Source of the DNA: Gonatopus flavifemur
Lineage: Eukaryota > Arthropoda > Insecta > Hymenoptera > Dryinidae
DNA: 64,000 nucleotides
Assembly: GCA_018340375.1 (NCBI GenBank)
Contig: JAFFJZ010000013.1
Location: 1,364,001-1,428,000 of the forward strand
Direction: 5' to 3'
Positions 31,560-43,839 of this stretch are shown piece by piece; positions within the stretch are counted from its first letter, which is position 1; each line of letters begins with the position of its first letter. The notes beneath the pieces are model-generated. The model was given only the letters and a program-made list of their open reading frames with translations. It was not told where the DNA came from and made no database searches. The position numbers and the translations under genes were made by a program.

Positions 31560-33049
31560 TGAAAGTATGTCAGGAGCTATATCGTGGAAATAAGGTGGGT
31601 TAACGGGAGAGGTGACCAGGAAATTAGGTGGATGGAAGGGAAAAATGCCGAAGAGCTGAGGTGGATGGAAGGGGGACGTAACGGGTAACTAATCCACCTT
31701 GTCATGAGAAATTTGAAGGATACTTATGCTCTCAAGATTAGGCAATTCGGAATATTGCACAACATTCATGGTTCCCCAGATTAGAACCACCCTTCTGAAT
31801 CCTGAGAATTGGGATTCAGATTCAGATTTGGCGAACCCGTGGATCAACAAATGATTAATTCGAATGGAATGGAGTGTGATTTTGATCAACTATTTTATTC
31901 ATCAAATATAACTGTTGTATTTTTCATCAATAGTAATTACATCCACTTGAAATCACATTTTTCCTTATTTTACATACTTTCTTTCTCAATTGCTAAAGCT
32001 TCAATCATTTCTGTTTTGCTGGAAGCAAATTTTTTTCTATGCTCTTGTACTGTCAGACTAACAATGAAAAATACTACGGAAATGATGAAGTGCATGTGAT
32101 GGAACCACTCCAAACGTTTTCCATACAAGCCCGAAAATGAGTGTAACTACACAGGAAAGAATATCTTGAAAAATGACTTTCAAAAATCGGTAGCGACCTC
32201 TAAATATTGTCCGATTGGCTCCAGGTTGGACGAAGATTATTTTCTTGGTGCAAAGTATGTAACTTTTAGGATGTATTCCCGTTGAAAAATCGAAGATTTT
32301 TTTTTTAAACACCCCAATATATATATATATATATATAAATATCATAAATATCATTATCATTCATCATTTCACATCCATACGTTCTACACGTGTCACTGAC
32401 AGGAAAATCGACCATGATCTGATTTTAGAGACTCTGTACACATATACACATGAACACAAGTGTATTTGAACGCTAGCAAAGAAAGAAGAAAAGAATCAGA
32501 TATATTGAACTCTGGCAAAGAACGGAAAAGATAGCAAAGATTGCGAAAATGTCGAGTGACGCTATTGGACGCTAGAAAAGAGAGAAAAAGGGAGAACAAA
32601 TTAAAATGAACGCTATTGGAGGCTGGCGAAAAAAGGAAGAGACAGAGCGATAACCACGATACATCTTGATAGGAAAAAACTGAGTCCGAATAAGAAATGA
32701 ACTGGAATCCTTTTTTGATCGCATCAAGAACTAAAATGTCTATATCTCAGTATCGGTTGAACTGAAATACTTGATAGTGTGTTCAAAAGAAAGTGGGTAA
32801 TCGAATTATATTATGGAAGTGTAATTATTTTTTGGTGAAATACAATGTGTGGTGAATTATTGTGTAAATAAAGTTCTACTCAGTCGGTGGAACTACGGAT
32901 TCCCTGTAAAAGATACACGGCAGAACACGAGCATCATCGACGCTATCGTCATATAGCATGTACGTATTCCTCATGTATTTCACATGTACTCGGCTCGAAA
33001 CTGTACTGTGTCTCTTGATTCATCATGATGACCTCTGATCATGATTGAA
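31560..33049. other. Non-coding stretch
   Basis: No gene is supported. A loose repeat (gaacgctagcaaagaaagaa, tgaactctggcaaagaacgg, tggacgctagaaaagagag, tggaggctggcgaaaaaagg) lies at about 32,468-32,640 with a ~55-bp step. An (AT)n tract is at 32,320-32,337. Remaining open frames are short and AT-driven. Confidence 0.4.
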
Positions 33050-33260
33050 CGATGATACCTTTGCGTTATCATTCCGAAACAGAATTCAAAGCAAAAAATT
33101 TTTCGAAAATTTTCACGTTTTTCATGTTTGAATCAGCCATATATTCTTTCCTCGAGATCAATTCGCAATTTTGACCTCGGATTCTGAAAGATCATGAAAT
33201 TTTAGGTTGGAATTGTGTGTCCGATTCCTTCTCAGCCCGATGGCATAAGAAAAAAACTCG
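33050..33260. repeat. R2 dispersed repeat, copy 2 (inverted)
   Basis: The reverse complement matches 19,843-20,060 over its length (tttcatgatctttcagaatc, acatgaaaaacgtgaaaatt, aatgataacgcaaagg). The two copies are in opposite orientation. Confidence 0.7.
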
Positions 33261-33684
33261 GTGAACACTCACTGAAACTACAGCACGTTTGCGCGTTAGT
33301 TAGTTAGAATTAAGTCAACGTCGTAGAGTTGGCAGAAAATGAATTGGAAGGGAAGTGGTGTTATTTTGAATCTTTTTCTGATTTCTTCTCGTTACATGGA
33401 TCGAAAATCGCTTATAAAATCTGTGAAATTCAATTTATCGAAAGAATCCTATGGCGTTCACTTCATTCCGAGATATATCTCAAGAAACTCCTAGGTATTA
33501 CGTTCTATGTTCATATTTGTAACTTATAGCGGTGTGCCCATACAAATAGACAAGCTTTTCTCGAGTGAGCTGACATGCTACAGTTTTCTATTGTGAAAAA
33601 AGTCTGCCAATTCACAGTTACAAAGCTTCCTCATTTCTGGAAACAATGTCAACTATTGCAGATTGCAAAAGCATTGTTCACCAA

Positions 33685-33775
33685 TCTCTCAATCGATTAA
33701 GACGAAATTGGTATGGAACCACTATGGAATGCTAATTGAAACGTGGTATCGATTTGATTGCAATCAGATAACCAA
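33685..33775. repeat. R1 repeat fragment (inverted)
   Basis: tatggaaccactatggaatg and cgtggtatcgatttgattgc are the reverse complement of the R1 blocks at 15,990-16,080 (gatcctatagtggcccc, attgcaattaaacctatacc). Only one fragment is present. Confidence 0.65.
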
Positions 33776-33779
33776 AAAC

Positions 33780-36700
33780 ATAGATATGAACGGTCACAAA
33801 ATGCCAATTTCCGATAGTATATTATATGCAATGTTCTCTGAACATCCCAGAACATCTTTCAAACATTTCAATCTTCCAGAAGACGGTCTAAGGATGTTTA
33901 TAGTACCTCCCAGTGCTGTATGGAATAATACTCCCGATACTCATTCAAACTTCATCGCACTTCCGATGATTATTTGTCATACATGGTACTTGCACAGAAA
34001 ACACACGCACATTTAGAACAGTGAAATGCACTTATGTTAGTTGATTGGTCTCCAATTGTGAATTCAGATAATATTATACATTGTCCATGCGTCTGTGGCT
34101 TGTCAACAACGTTATCCGCCATTACTGGGTTCGTCTCGATACTCGCGCACGGTGCTTGCGGACTTGAATTCACCAAAAATCAATTATGAATTGACCAATA
34201 AATATCCGAAGAAAGCTAAAAAATTGTTTGAAGAAATAAACGACAAGCAGTCATGTTAGATATGGTTTCGTAAATTGTTCGGACCAAAAGATTACTGTTT
34301 GCAAATCGATGTATCAGTCATATTGCAGCCACCTCTAATATTACAGTTCTCCGGTCATATTCTGAAAAACTTTGTGAGCATTCTTCGGAAATTGATTGGT
34401 CATATTGTAGTTGTTACGATTGTTGTAGATGAACAAGGATGACAAAAATTCTGAATTCGGAATGAGCTTTTTATTCTTAATTCATCTGATTTTTCAGGAG
34501 TGAGTAATACAGATTTGCACAAACAAGTTTCATTCAACTGACCATTTAGATCATGTGAAAATATAAATTGATTTATTATCCCAAATTTTCATCCAATACA
34601 TTGATTCCTCCAATCAGAATATTTCAACTCGAGATCATGTGATTCGTGAACTCCTAAAAATAATTCAAAACATCTGAGAATTCCATATTTTTTCATTTTT
34701 TTGTAATCAAAGCTGTTTCTGTGAATAGTAAAACCCAGAATTCATTTATATAATCAAAAATCTCCCTCTTGAATTGAAATTGAGATTCTAATCAATGACT
34801 GGACTTGGGGTATAACCCATATTAAAGCGATTGCTATTGAGTCATTTGCATTGATTACAATCATATGATCCCTCAGAACTTGGACTCACTGTTATATCCT
34901 GCACCAAGGGAGTGCAGTTTTTGGAAGAGCAATCGAAATATATGAACTAGATGAAATTGGAACAATAAGGAATATTCCTTATTGTATATCTGTATGTATA
35001 TGAGGCATTCCAGGTCGTATCGGCCGAGAGAAAAGTGACATGTCTCCGATTGAGACCTAATTTGGAGGGATTGAAGAGGTACTCAAACAATGACGGAATC
35101 CGGAATTGTAGCCTTTTGATTGCAGGTTTATGGATTGGATCATGTAAACAAATAAAAATCAAATTTTCATTCATTTCCAATTATCTCAACAGGGAGTTGG
35201 GATGGAATTCCGGAAAAATTCACACATCCTTCCAACTAAATTCCGTTTTCGGAGAAAGTTTTCGAAATTTTTTTTCAAAATCTCCTGACAGAAAAGTCAT
35301 TTTTTACAAAAAAGTCGATTCATCTCAAAAGACCCGGTCTTCGATTTTTTTGAAAGAAATACATTCTTATAAAAATGTTGGAATCATAACCCTTGAACGG
35401 CTTCTTGTTCAACAAATACAGAATTCTTTGGAAAATCAAGCAACACCACAAATCCGCCTAGTTTTGAATTCTCTTTGATATTCTTAAAGTGCCGAGATTT
35501 TGCTGCAGCGACGGAATCATGTATCTTAGTTTTGTCAATTTCTCCACGAGCGACGAAATACATTCTTCCTCACCGTTTATCATAATTTTCAAAGTGCATT
35601 CAAAATGTTCCCTTCGGCTGCGACGCGACCCGGAACTGATGATAAAGACCAAGCGATGCGACCAACGTTAATTTGTTCAGATCACTATCGATTTGTATTC
35701 GGCTAATTTCAAGTGTTGTTATGCGCGATTTGTATGTCGATTCGACTGAGGTTGGTTTGTTTGAGCCACTATCGATTCGTTTTGAGCTGATGTTAATTTT
35801 TCCTCCGAATTTGTTTGGGAATCTTTGAATTTTCATTGCTGATTTGTGCTTGATATTCGAATTATTTCATCTTATTCGTGAATCGACATGAGTCCGCCAT
35901 AAAAAAGCTTTGCTGGGATCCATTCGGAACCTGCAGTGGCCGCAAGTTCTCGCCTATCAGTAGTCTTTTCACTCTTCCAACTTTCAAACCGCTGAATAAT
36001 GCTCTTTTGCGTTATAGACGGAGCACTTCTTAGCTCGTTTGACTAGTGCTGTAATTTTTTTATATTTTCGTTGATAATGAAAAAGACTTGAGGAGATTAT
36101 CGGAAGGATATGAACGAGAATTCTAATCAGTACCTGATGATGCCAGTAGTATGTACCGAATGGAGGATCAAAATTGATAGGATCGAACCGTTATCAGCTC
36201 TCCAACCAAACTTAGAATTAAGCTCATCGGGCAGTGACGATGAAATAAGAGAATTTATAGAACACAGTCTACTTAAAAAAAAACTCAATACTGCACTTGC
36301 TGCCTTAGACGAGAGCAGAATTGACGATAGCAAGTATATAAATTTATTACATTCCTGATTCCGTTAAAAACCTCATATTAAACACTAAGAGAAATTTCTA
36401 TGGTTACTCTAACTAAAACGTCTCAACCAAATATTCTCAGAACAGTGGATCAACAATACTTTTTCGGTTGAATCAATCAAGTTTTCAGGAGCTCCCATTA
36501 ATAATGTTCAGTTCAGATGTTTCAGTTATCTCTCAGTGTAATAGTTATAATCATTTATTAATCATTTCTTAATCACTATAGACTTAGAAAAAGACATATG
36601 ACTTTAAAGTCGAATCTGCACAAACTACTATGAAGCAAAAATTCGAAGAAAATCACAGATTTTGAAAATGACCACCGACCATGACGATAAAGTGGAAGCT

Positions 36701-36877
36701 TCCGAAGGGGTCATGACCATGTACCAAGAAAAATTCCGTGCCGAAGATACGTCCCGATAATATTTCAAAGCTGGAAGTTCCAAATATTTTTGAGCGATAA
36801 TTACATGAAAATGGCAATGTATCGAATCTCAATGCTTTGCTCAACTATGTAGGTACGTTCATTTGTGATCCGACAGT
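33780..36877. other. Unassigned AT-rich stretch
   Basis: Several short frames exist (for example 34,176-33,970 minus with a Cys-rich end FHCSKCACVFC, and 36,110-36,358 plus with an acidic Ser/Asp stretch), but none matches a family I know. A two-copy direct repeat of ~85-90 bp lies at 35,660-35,800 (cactatcgatttgtattcgg / cactatcgattcgttttgag). The region sits between copies A and B of the same element family and may contain their non-coding parts. Confidence 0.3.
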
Positions 36878-37690
36878 TTGATTGATAGAATGAATTGTGA
36901 CTCTTCCAGAATTGATAAGTTCCGAATTTTGACATTTCCGTCACCTTTTCCCAAAGTCACTAATATAACAAAACAATTCAACCGTTCCAAATACATGGCC
37001 AATCGAGCGATGAAATCAAGAGATGAGAAAGGAGTGCCTTCTGTGCCTAACGCACAAACCAGGAAAAGCCTTCCGAGTGAAACGATCGCTTTGATAAAGC
37101 AGTTTTATCTAAGTGATCAAAACTCAAGAGAATCACTAGGGATGAAAGATGATGTCGATTGGAAATTGTCATGGTATCAAAGGAAAGACCAAGAAAAGAC
37201 TTCTTCATTGCACTTTACAAGAATTGTATCAATACTACAAACTTGAGTTTCCTGATTTACAAGTTGGATTTTCCAAATTTGCCGAACTTCGCCCAACCGA
37301 ATGCATTTCAGCAGGAGCTAGTGGAACTCACACTGTATGCGTTTGCGTCATCCATCGAAACTTTGAACTCATGATCGGAGGTGAATTATACATACTTTGA
37401 ATCAGCGGAAACTCCAAACTGCTTCCAAGCAACATCCTACTGAAAAATCCGTTCTCAGGTGGCAAATTGAGTCAATTGACTGATACTTGAGACGTTCCTA
37501 TTGGAGGGAAAAACGCATACAAATTGCTCCTTCAATACTTGTTGTGATTGTTACCAAGTGGTGAATGATACGAAGGCCAATGCAAATCGTGCCCGAACAG
37601 AAATATTTTATATGATGAATTAATCGAAACTTTTGATAATGCGGAAGTTGATAATGTCACTCACAAACAGTGGATTTCCACCGATACGTA
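36878..37690 (+). pseudogene. Unassigned transposase-like family, copy B (middle part)
   Basis: Plus strand. One frame has NITKQFNRSKYMANRAMKSR, KSLPSETIALIKQFY and SRESLGMKDDV. After a frameshift near 37,170 the next frame reads QELYQYYKLEFPDLQVGFSK, FAELRPTECISAGASGTHTV and CVCVIHRNFELMIGG. A third frame around 37,580-37,680 gives ILYDELIETFDNAEVDNVTH and KQWISTDT. This is the same order as copy A (SRIMPGIEDT; AGARVTYGVCVCTIHQN; WTGVDGST). It ends ~200 bp before the BEL insertion. It has at least two frameshifts. Confidence 0.7.
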
Positions 37691-37888
37691 ACTTCTTCCC
37701 GCATATGAGAACTAAGTTGTGAATTCTTGTCATGACGTATCTCGATCTCTAAAAGGTGTATACTTGAATATGTCAAAACATTGTGTATATAAAAAAATAC
37801 ATAATACTGGTTGAATAAATTTATTAGACTGTTAGATCATGAGTTTCACATCAATATGTATGTGACATTCTATTTAACTATTAATACT

Positions 37889-38512
37889 TGAAATGGAATT
37901 GGATGATGGAATGTATAAAAATTGCTTATTAACAGAAATGTTAAATTAACAAATAACTTTAATAAAACAATTCCAAATCAAGAAAATGCCGACTCTTGAC
38001 TCGGTTATTTGTTATAAAAAGTGATGTACAAGAGTGCATACAAGCACAAAAGGTCGCACGTCCCGAGTAGGAAATCATGAACTCGTTTAGATAATAACTG
38101 ACGCGGAGCCGTTGCTTCACGTCGAGCAAATCGGAGCAGTGAGTTGCCGCGAATGTCGCATACACCTTTCCACAAATCGTGATTATACAGGCATAGGGCC
38201 ATGCACCCCAAACAAACTGAACAAAGTAGTATTTGAAGCGAGTTAACAATTTTATCATGAACTGTAACACGCCAGCACACGCGTAAGCACGAACAAAGAG
38301 AGCTCACTGCCCGATACGCGACAAATACAAATCAAGAGGCTCGAGAGAAGGCTTCGCAACGACTGGTTCGAAATCGATCAGATTTGAAACGGATCAAGCG
38401 AATACTTACAGCTAACGAACATTCACGTACACATACTTACTCCACACCTAAGAGACCGTGACCGAAACACCTTATGCAGGTGCGAGTTTAAAATCAAGCT
38501 ATTCCCATAACA
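37889..38512 (-). repeat. 3' LTR of BEL copy 1
   Basis: 624 bp, TGAAATGGAATTGGATG at the left edge and CTATTCCCATAACA at the right edge in plus orientation. Nearly collinear with 49,727-50,350 and with the inverted solo LTR at 61,682-62,304. Confidence 0.95.
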
Positions 38513-38530
38513 TTCCGCCCACCTCATTTG
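38513..38530 (-). other. Polypurine tract of BEL copy 1
   Basis: On the minus strand the bases before the 3' LTR are GAGGTGGGCGGAA, a purine run (one T and one C) directly abutting the LTR. This is the expected primer for plus-strand DNA synthesis. Confidence 0.75.
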
Positions 38531-38559
38531 ATAATCGTTGAACGAAATTAAACTATTTA

Positions 38560-39772
38560 CAATGTGCCTCTGAGCTATTCGGCAACAAACGTATCTTAGC
38601 TATGGGCGGCTTAAAAGTACCAGTGGCCGTCCGCACGGTCATCACACGTACCAAATTGTCAGTGCCCGGATGACACTCGACCACGCGTGCAAGCTCCTAT
38701 CTAGAGGGAGGCAACGTTGCATTGCGCAGAAGGACAAGCTCCCCTACTTCAACATTAGATTTGTGCCAGAGCCAAGCTGAGCGCTGCCGAAGCGAATGTA
38801 GATAATCGCGATGCCAAAATTTCCAGAGCTGCTCTGTCAACCTTAACACCATCTGCCAGCGAGACAAACTATTATCGCGTAATGCTGGCACAGATGGCAC
38901 AAGCCGTGCTTCAAGACTGGTATCCACCAGAAAGTGCCCAGGCGTCAGTGCATCCAACGAATCCAGATCGTCATAGAGCAGTGCAATAGGACGAGAATTC
39001 AAGCATGCCTCCACGTTGCACAAGATAGTACTAAATTCGTCCCTAACAGGGAACACGCAACCTAACACACAGCGCAAGTGAAATTCCAAGCGCTTTACAC
39101 CCGCTTCCCAAACTCCATCGAAATGCGGAGCTCCTGGAGGTATAAAATGCCAGCGTATACTATCCTTGGCGCACCGAATTTCCAGACTAGGGTCTAACAT
39201 GATGTGATTAAAATCTACGGACATTTCTGTAGACGCGCCGACGAAATTCGTCCCGTTGTCTGAGTACATGTCTGAGGGCATACCTCGTCTTGCCATGAAT
39301 CGATCAAGCGCCGCTAAGAAATCGGCAGTTGAACACCCATCAACTAACTCCAAGTGGTCGGCACGTACAGACAGGCAAACGAAAAGAGGAACGAAAACCT
39401 TTCCCGCACCAATTCCACGCCCCCTTGGAGCGCGAATGTAGAAAGGGCCGGCGTAGTCGACCCCGACGTGTGAAAAGGGACGAGATGGGTTCATCCTATA
39501 GCTCGGTGAAGCACGGTGACCAATTCTCAAATTTCTCAACTTTTCTCATTGGTTATTCTTTTGAATAAAACACTGTGATCGGTTGATCTGACGGAAAAAG
39601 TGCATAAATTATGCATAGTTCGTTTACTCTGCGGTAGAGAGCTCATAAGCTGCTGCGTAGAAGCAGCTCGATAACGAGCACAAACGACACAACTAGCAAT
39701 ACAACGCCTAACTGAAGTTCCAATACCTAAAATCCAATAACCCCGCCTTAAATCAGATATCATAAGCTGCAC
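38560..39772 (-). pseudogene. BEL/Pao integrase
   Basis: 39,772-39,536 holds the zinc-finger part (DLRRGYWILGIGTSVRRCI, CVVCARYRA). 39,539-38,697 holds the catalytic core: FSHVGVDYAGPFYIRAP (first D), MYSDNGTNFVGA (second D) and FIPPGAPHFDGVWEAGVKRL (E). The triad is intact. The BEL-specific C-terminal domain follows (RWQMVLRLTEQLWKFWHRDY, VGELVLLRNATLPPSR). A stop at about 38,697 is followed in frame by ELARVVECHPGTDNLVRVMT and FKPPIAKIRLLPNS, so the protein originally ended near 38,560. The frames of the zinc finger and core do not join cleanly. The enzyme would insert the cDNA into the genome. Confidence 0.9.
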
Positions 39773-39799
39773 GCCACCATGCAGCGTCTGCTCATGCGC

Positions 39800-40504
39800 T
39801 CAACGCACCAAAAGGTTGGAGAGCTCGCAACTAGGTGAAATAATAGGAAACTTCTGGTCGAAAGAAAGAGAGCTCTTGGCTAATCGGCCTCCTACACGAA
39901 TGTTCCCAGCATCGCCGACATACGGGTTCAATTGAGGCAACTGACTACCCTTAGATAATGATTTACTCGAATCCAAGCAGCCGAGCTCAGCCCTAAAATA
40001 ATATTTTTGCATGCACTGAACCCAAAAATTTCCTGCTGGCAGCATCTCGTCTGCGTTGACAGCGCTATCTATGGAAATTTCAGCTTTATGATGCGTGCGA
40101 GTGATAAACCTATAACAATAACATGTAATACGAATTAGGCGCAACCAAGAAGACACTGTTCGAAAAGGAGCCCACAGGTCTTCCATGGATGAAGATCATA
40201 CCACCTTCTCTATTTTCAATTCCGACAGACTAGTACTATCTATTTCGACCGGTGTCAAAGCCCTAGGCTCACCTGACTCCTTGGGCCAAGTAGGCCCTTG
40301 CCACTACAGCGCACACTGCGGCAGCCTATCAGCAGTGATTCCCCTAGAACCAATATCCGCGGGATTCTCGTCTCCCGACACGTGTTTCCAGATTGCATTG
40401 GGAACTAATAATTGCACGTCCACAACACGATTGGTGACGGGAGTCTCCCATTCACAAGGTACACTACAATCCATGACAGTATAACTGACGAATCCGTCTA
40501 GCAA
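39800..40504 (-). pseudogene. BEL/Pao RNase H remnant
   Basis: Two frames: 40,504-40,304 has CEWETPVTNRVVDVQ and AIWKHVSGDENPADIGSRGI (the GDENPAD-x-x-SRG end of RNase H). 40,186-39,800 has FRTVSSWLRLIRITCYCYRF, WVQCMQKYYFRAEL and GNIRVGGRLAKSSL, QKFPIISPSCEL, the link to integrase. Separated by frameshifts and stops. Confidence 0.8.
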
Positions 40505-40550
40505 AACACAGGTACATCCGAGAGCGGCATGGAAGATTGCACGAAACTAA

Positions 40551-42220
40551 TCAATCTAGTGAGCAGATGCGCAGCATGTAATTCGAGACGAGGGATGGAA
40601 ACAGACTTGAGCGGCGCGACCTTGGTTTTGGCTGCCAATAACGAAATTTGAGCACCAGAATCTCCGCCAACACTAAGATGAACTGAAGCAGCGTACGCAA
40701 CGCTTGAGGCGTCAGCAAACCCATGCGAAGCAATACTTCCAGCTGATCGAGTCTAACCGGTCCAACGAGGAACAACCACACTCTGCAAATGAACACGATC
40801 CAGATAATATGTCAACCACTGAGCATTCAAGTCCGCCGGAAGAGGTTCATACCATTCTAATTTCCTGCTCCATATAACTTGCAAAAGGATTTTAGCCTGA
40901 AGTGTAACCGCTGGAACCCATCCCAACGGATCAAAATTGCGCGGAACACAAGACAAAAAAGGGCGCTTGTGAACCAAGTAATTTCTTGGGCTGATACCTG
41001 ATAATAAAAATAATCTGGATCAGGTTTCCACAGAATTCCTAGCAGACGAAGTTTTTCATCCTGCTGAAGCAGCTTATCACAGGCTAAACCGTGATCTCGA
41101 GCATCAATATCAGCTAGCAATGCAGGAGTGTTGCTGGTCCATCTTCTCAGGCGAAAACCGCCCGCCATGAGCAGCTCCGATACTTCTAACTTCAAGTGCT
41201 GAGCCGATTCCAAGTCATCGGCTCCGAACAGGACATCGTCCACATAAACTTGATCCTGGAGAACTCCAGCGGCGTTCGGAAATTTTCCCCTTTCGTCAAG
41301 AGCCAGTTGCTTCAGCACCTTGTTGGCTGAAAACGGAGCGGAAGCGGTACCGTATGTCACGGTCAATAAACGAAACGAATCAAGCGAAACATTCGAATTG
41401 GCCTCCCAAAAGATTTTCTGGGAGTCAACGTCACGCCGATCGACCCAGATTTGTCGGAACATCTTTTCGATGTCCGAGCACAAAACGAAACGGAAGCCGT
41501 GCCAACGACAAACCAGCGAAAACAAATCAGCCTGTAACTTAGGGCCTATGAGCAGCAAATCGTTCAATGATTTTCTGTTAGCAGTACGCATTGAAGCGTC
41601 GAAAACTACGCGCAATTTGGATGTTGAACTACTATCACGCCAAACTGGATGATGCGAAAAATAGCATCCTCGATGCGAAAAATAGCATCCTCGATGCGAA
41701 AAATAGCATCCTCGATGCAATAAATCTGCATCCTGCACAGGCTCCATGTGCTCCGAAGACAAATATTAATCTAAAAAACCCTAATAGGCACGAAATTTAT
41801 CAGGATCTGTCATCGAACGTGCTTCGTTTTTCAAAAAGAATTGACGCGCAATGTCAGAGGATTGCGGCAAAGATACCTCGGAATTCGAATTAAACGATAA
41901 ACGCACGATATATTTACCATCAGCAGCACGAGAGTGCGTTTCAACAAAATGTTCTTCGTGTGCGACCCCTCCGGCGTTAATTTCGATGCAGTAGGGAGAT
42001 CCTCGAGTTCCCAGAACCGAGCAAGTGATTGATCTAATGCACGACATGAACAAATATGATTGATCGAGAGAGAGGTACTATTCAAAGAATAATTCCCGTA
42101 AATCACCCAGCCGAAAATACTACTCTGTGCAATAGGAGCAGAAGCAGCTCCCCTGCGAATTTCAGGGAGCAACATCTCCCCCAGATGCAAGTGATCCCAG
42201 GTCTCACTGAGGTGCATCAT
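40551..42220 (-). pseudogene. BEL/Pao reverse transcriptase
   Basis: 42,220-41,831 has TWDHLHLGEMLLPEIRRGAA and SSIFGWVIYGNY. Another frame (42,053-41,781) has ADGKYIVRLSF and DIARQFFLKNEARSM. 41,762-40,857 is the RT core: SKLRVVFDASMRTANRKSLN, FVLCSDIEKMFRQIWVDRRD, SFRLLTVTYGTASAPFSANK and DQVYVDDVLFGADDLES with the catalytic Y-V-DD intact. The thumb continues in another frame (NFDPLGWVPAVTLQAKILLQ, 40,977-40,753). An unusual 21-bp triplication sits in the fingers region (separate entry). Several frameshifts make it inactive. Confidence 0.9.
41651..41713. repeat. Three exact 21-bp tandem copies inside the RT
   Basis: gatgcgaaaaatagcatcct followed by c, three times in a row. On the minus strand it encodes HRGCYFS three times just before HHPVWRDSSSTSKLRVVFDA. 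Related elements have one such segment, so 14 residues are extra but the frame is kept. Confidence 0.97.
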
Positions 42221-43839
42221 ACCCGACGTATATGACGTGGTAGCACTAACGCCCTGACCTCTATGGCAGGACCACGGCGATGCGTTGGCTCGATAGTAAA
42301 GCTAGCAGTCGCCCGGACTGTGATCGATGGATTGTCTCTTACACCGCTCACCCTGGCATCCACGCGTTCTTCTCGCATGCTCAATGCCCGAGCAATATCC
42401 TGCGGAAGGGAAGTAATTTGAGATCCCAAGTCCAATGAAGCTCGTGCCTCAACAAATCTACCATTAGCAGCTCGAATTAAAACAATTGCAGTAGGGAATA
42501 GCACCGTGCAGGGCCGTGATTTATAAATTGTCTGAGAACAAAAGGACGATGCATGTGCATTCTCATTTGCTCCCGGTACTTCTCGCGGAGATACAGCACT
42601 AGAATTAACTGCAGAATTCTGTATCGGACGACCCGAATGGTCTGATTGCACGGGCTTATGCAACAGAGAATGATGTCTCTGTCTGCATTGGAAACATACA
42701 CTGCTGCTTTCACACTCGGCTGAAAAATGTCCTTCACTCAGGCAATTTATGCAGCATTTATTCGTTTCAACGAACTCCAAGCGATGAGCCACAGATTTCT
42801 GCTCAAATCTGTCACAGTGAAACAAACGATGCTCACCCTTGCATAAAATGCATCTGTCACTATGCACATTGGTCTGAAGAGAACGGAAAGCATTATTTCC
42901 GAGAGATTGGTTGGGCCTAATATTAGAAGAAAGCAGTTTTTGTGAAGCAGTAGATTCTAAAGCTCTAATGGTTGCATTGAAAAAACTCTGAAGCCTAATG
43001 AAAGTCGGACTGACAGTTGAATCCTTCAATTCAAACTCCCATTCCGTACGGGTTTGTACATCTAATTTAGCGACAATCAAATAAACAAGGATAGGATCCC
43101 ATGTTTCATTACAACCTTTGGAATTCGTTCAAGCAATAATAGCTTTATTCGAGCAATCTAATAGATTACGTGAATCTTCCAAATTACGTGCTTTCATGGG
43201 CGAAATACTTATGAAACTGTGCAAATAAGCATTTATAATCGGCTGCTGGTTCTCGTGACGATCGGTCAGCGTCTGCCATGCAGCAGCGTAGTTAGCGGAT
43301 GTGGTGGGCAAACTTTCGATCAGCAACAAAGCCTCGCCAGTCAAGCATGATTTCAATAGCTGCAACTTCTGCACATTAGAAGCGTGTGGACATGAAACTA
43401 GAATTGACTGAAATTGGTCCTTGAAGGCTGCCCAACGTGAATAGGAACCGGAGAACTTCGGTAGATGCAGCCGCGGTAACTGAAATAGCCTTGATTGTCC
43501 CTGGAATACATCGTTCGCATTACCAGCCGATCCAGCTATCGGTTGATTTGCTCCCAGCAGGAGTTCCAAAGAACCAGCAAGCGCTTGTTCATAGGCATCC
43601 TCAATCATCGGAAATTGATTCAGCTCAAAATATGAGTGCTCTTGCTTCTCTTCTTCTGACACCGGAGTGACGAGTTTTAAATAAGTTGCTCTAGCATCAT
43701 CCCAATAACTTTTGATGAGCTCAATACGTTTATTCACATTTGCAGGATTGATATGTGCTACCCCCGAATTTTTGGAATTGGCAACACTTCTCTTAATCAA
43801 TCCACCGGTCAGCTCTAAAGAAGCGAGAAGTTCTTCCAT
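42217..43839 (-). pseudogene. BEL/Pao gag and protease
   Basis: Gag starts at ATG 43,839 (MEELLASLELTGGL). The DUF1759-like core follows: LPRLHLPKFSGSYSRWAAFK, VQKLQLLKSCLTGEALLLIE and YAAAWQTLTDRHENQQPII. An in-frame TGA at 43,129-43,131 interrupts it; the same frame resumes with ETWDPILVYLIVAKLD. Zinc-knuckle segments follow (CILCKGEHRLFHCDRF, CCINCLSEGHFSAEC, VCFQCRQRHHSLLH), then the aspartic protease with ARASLDLGSQITSLP (catalytic Asp kept). The frame ends at 42,217 where RT-side sequence begins in another frame. One nonsense mutation is the only lesion inside gag. Confidence 0.9.
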
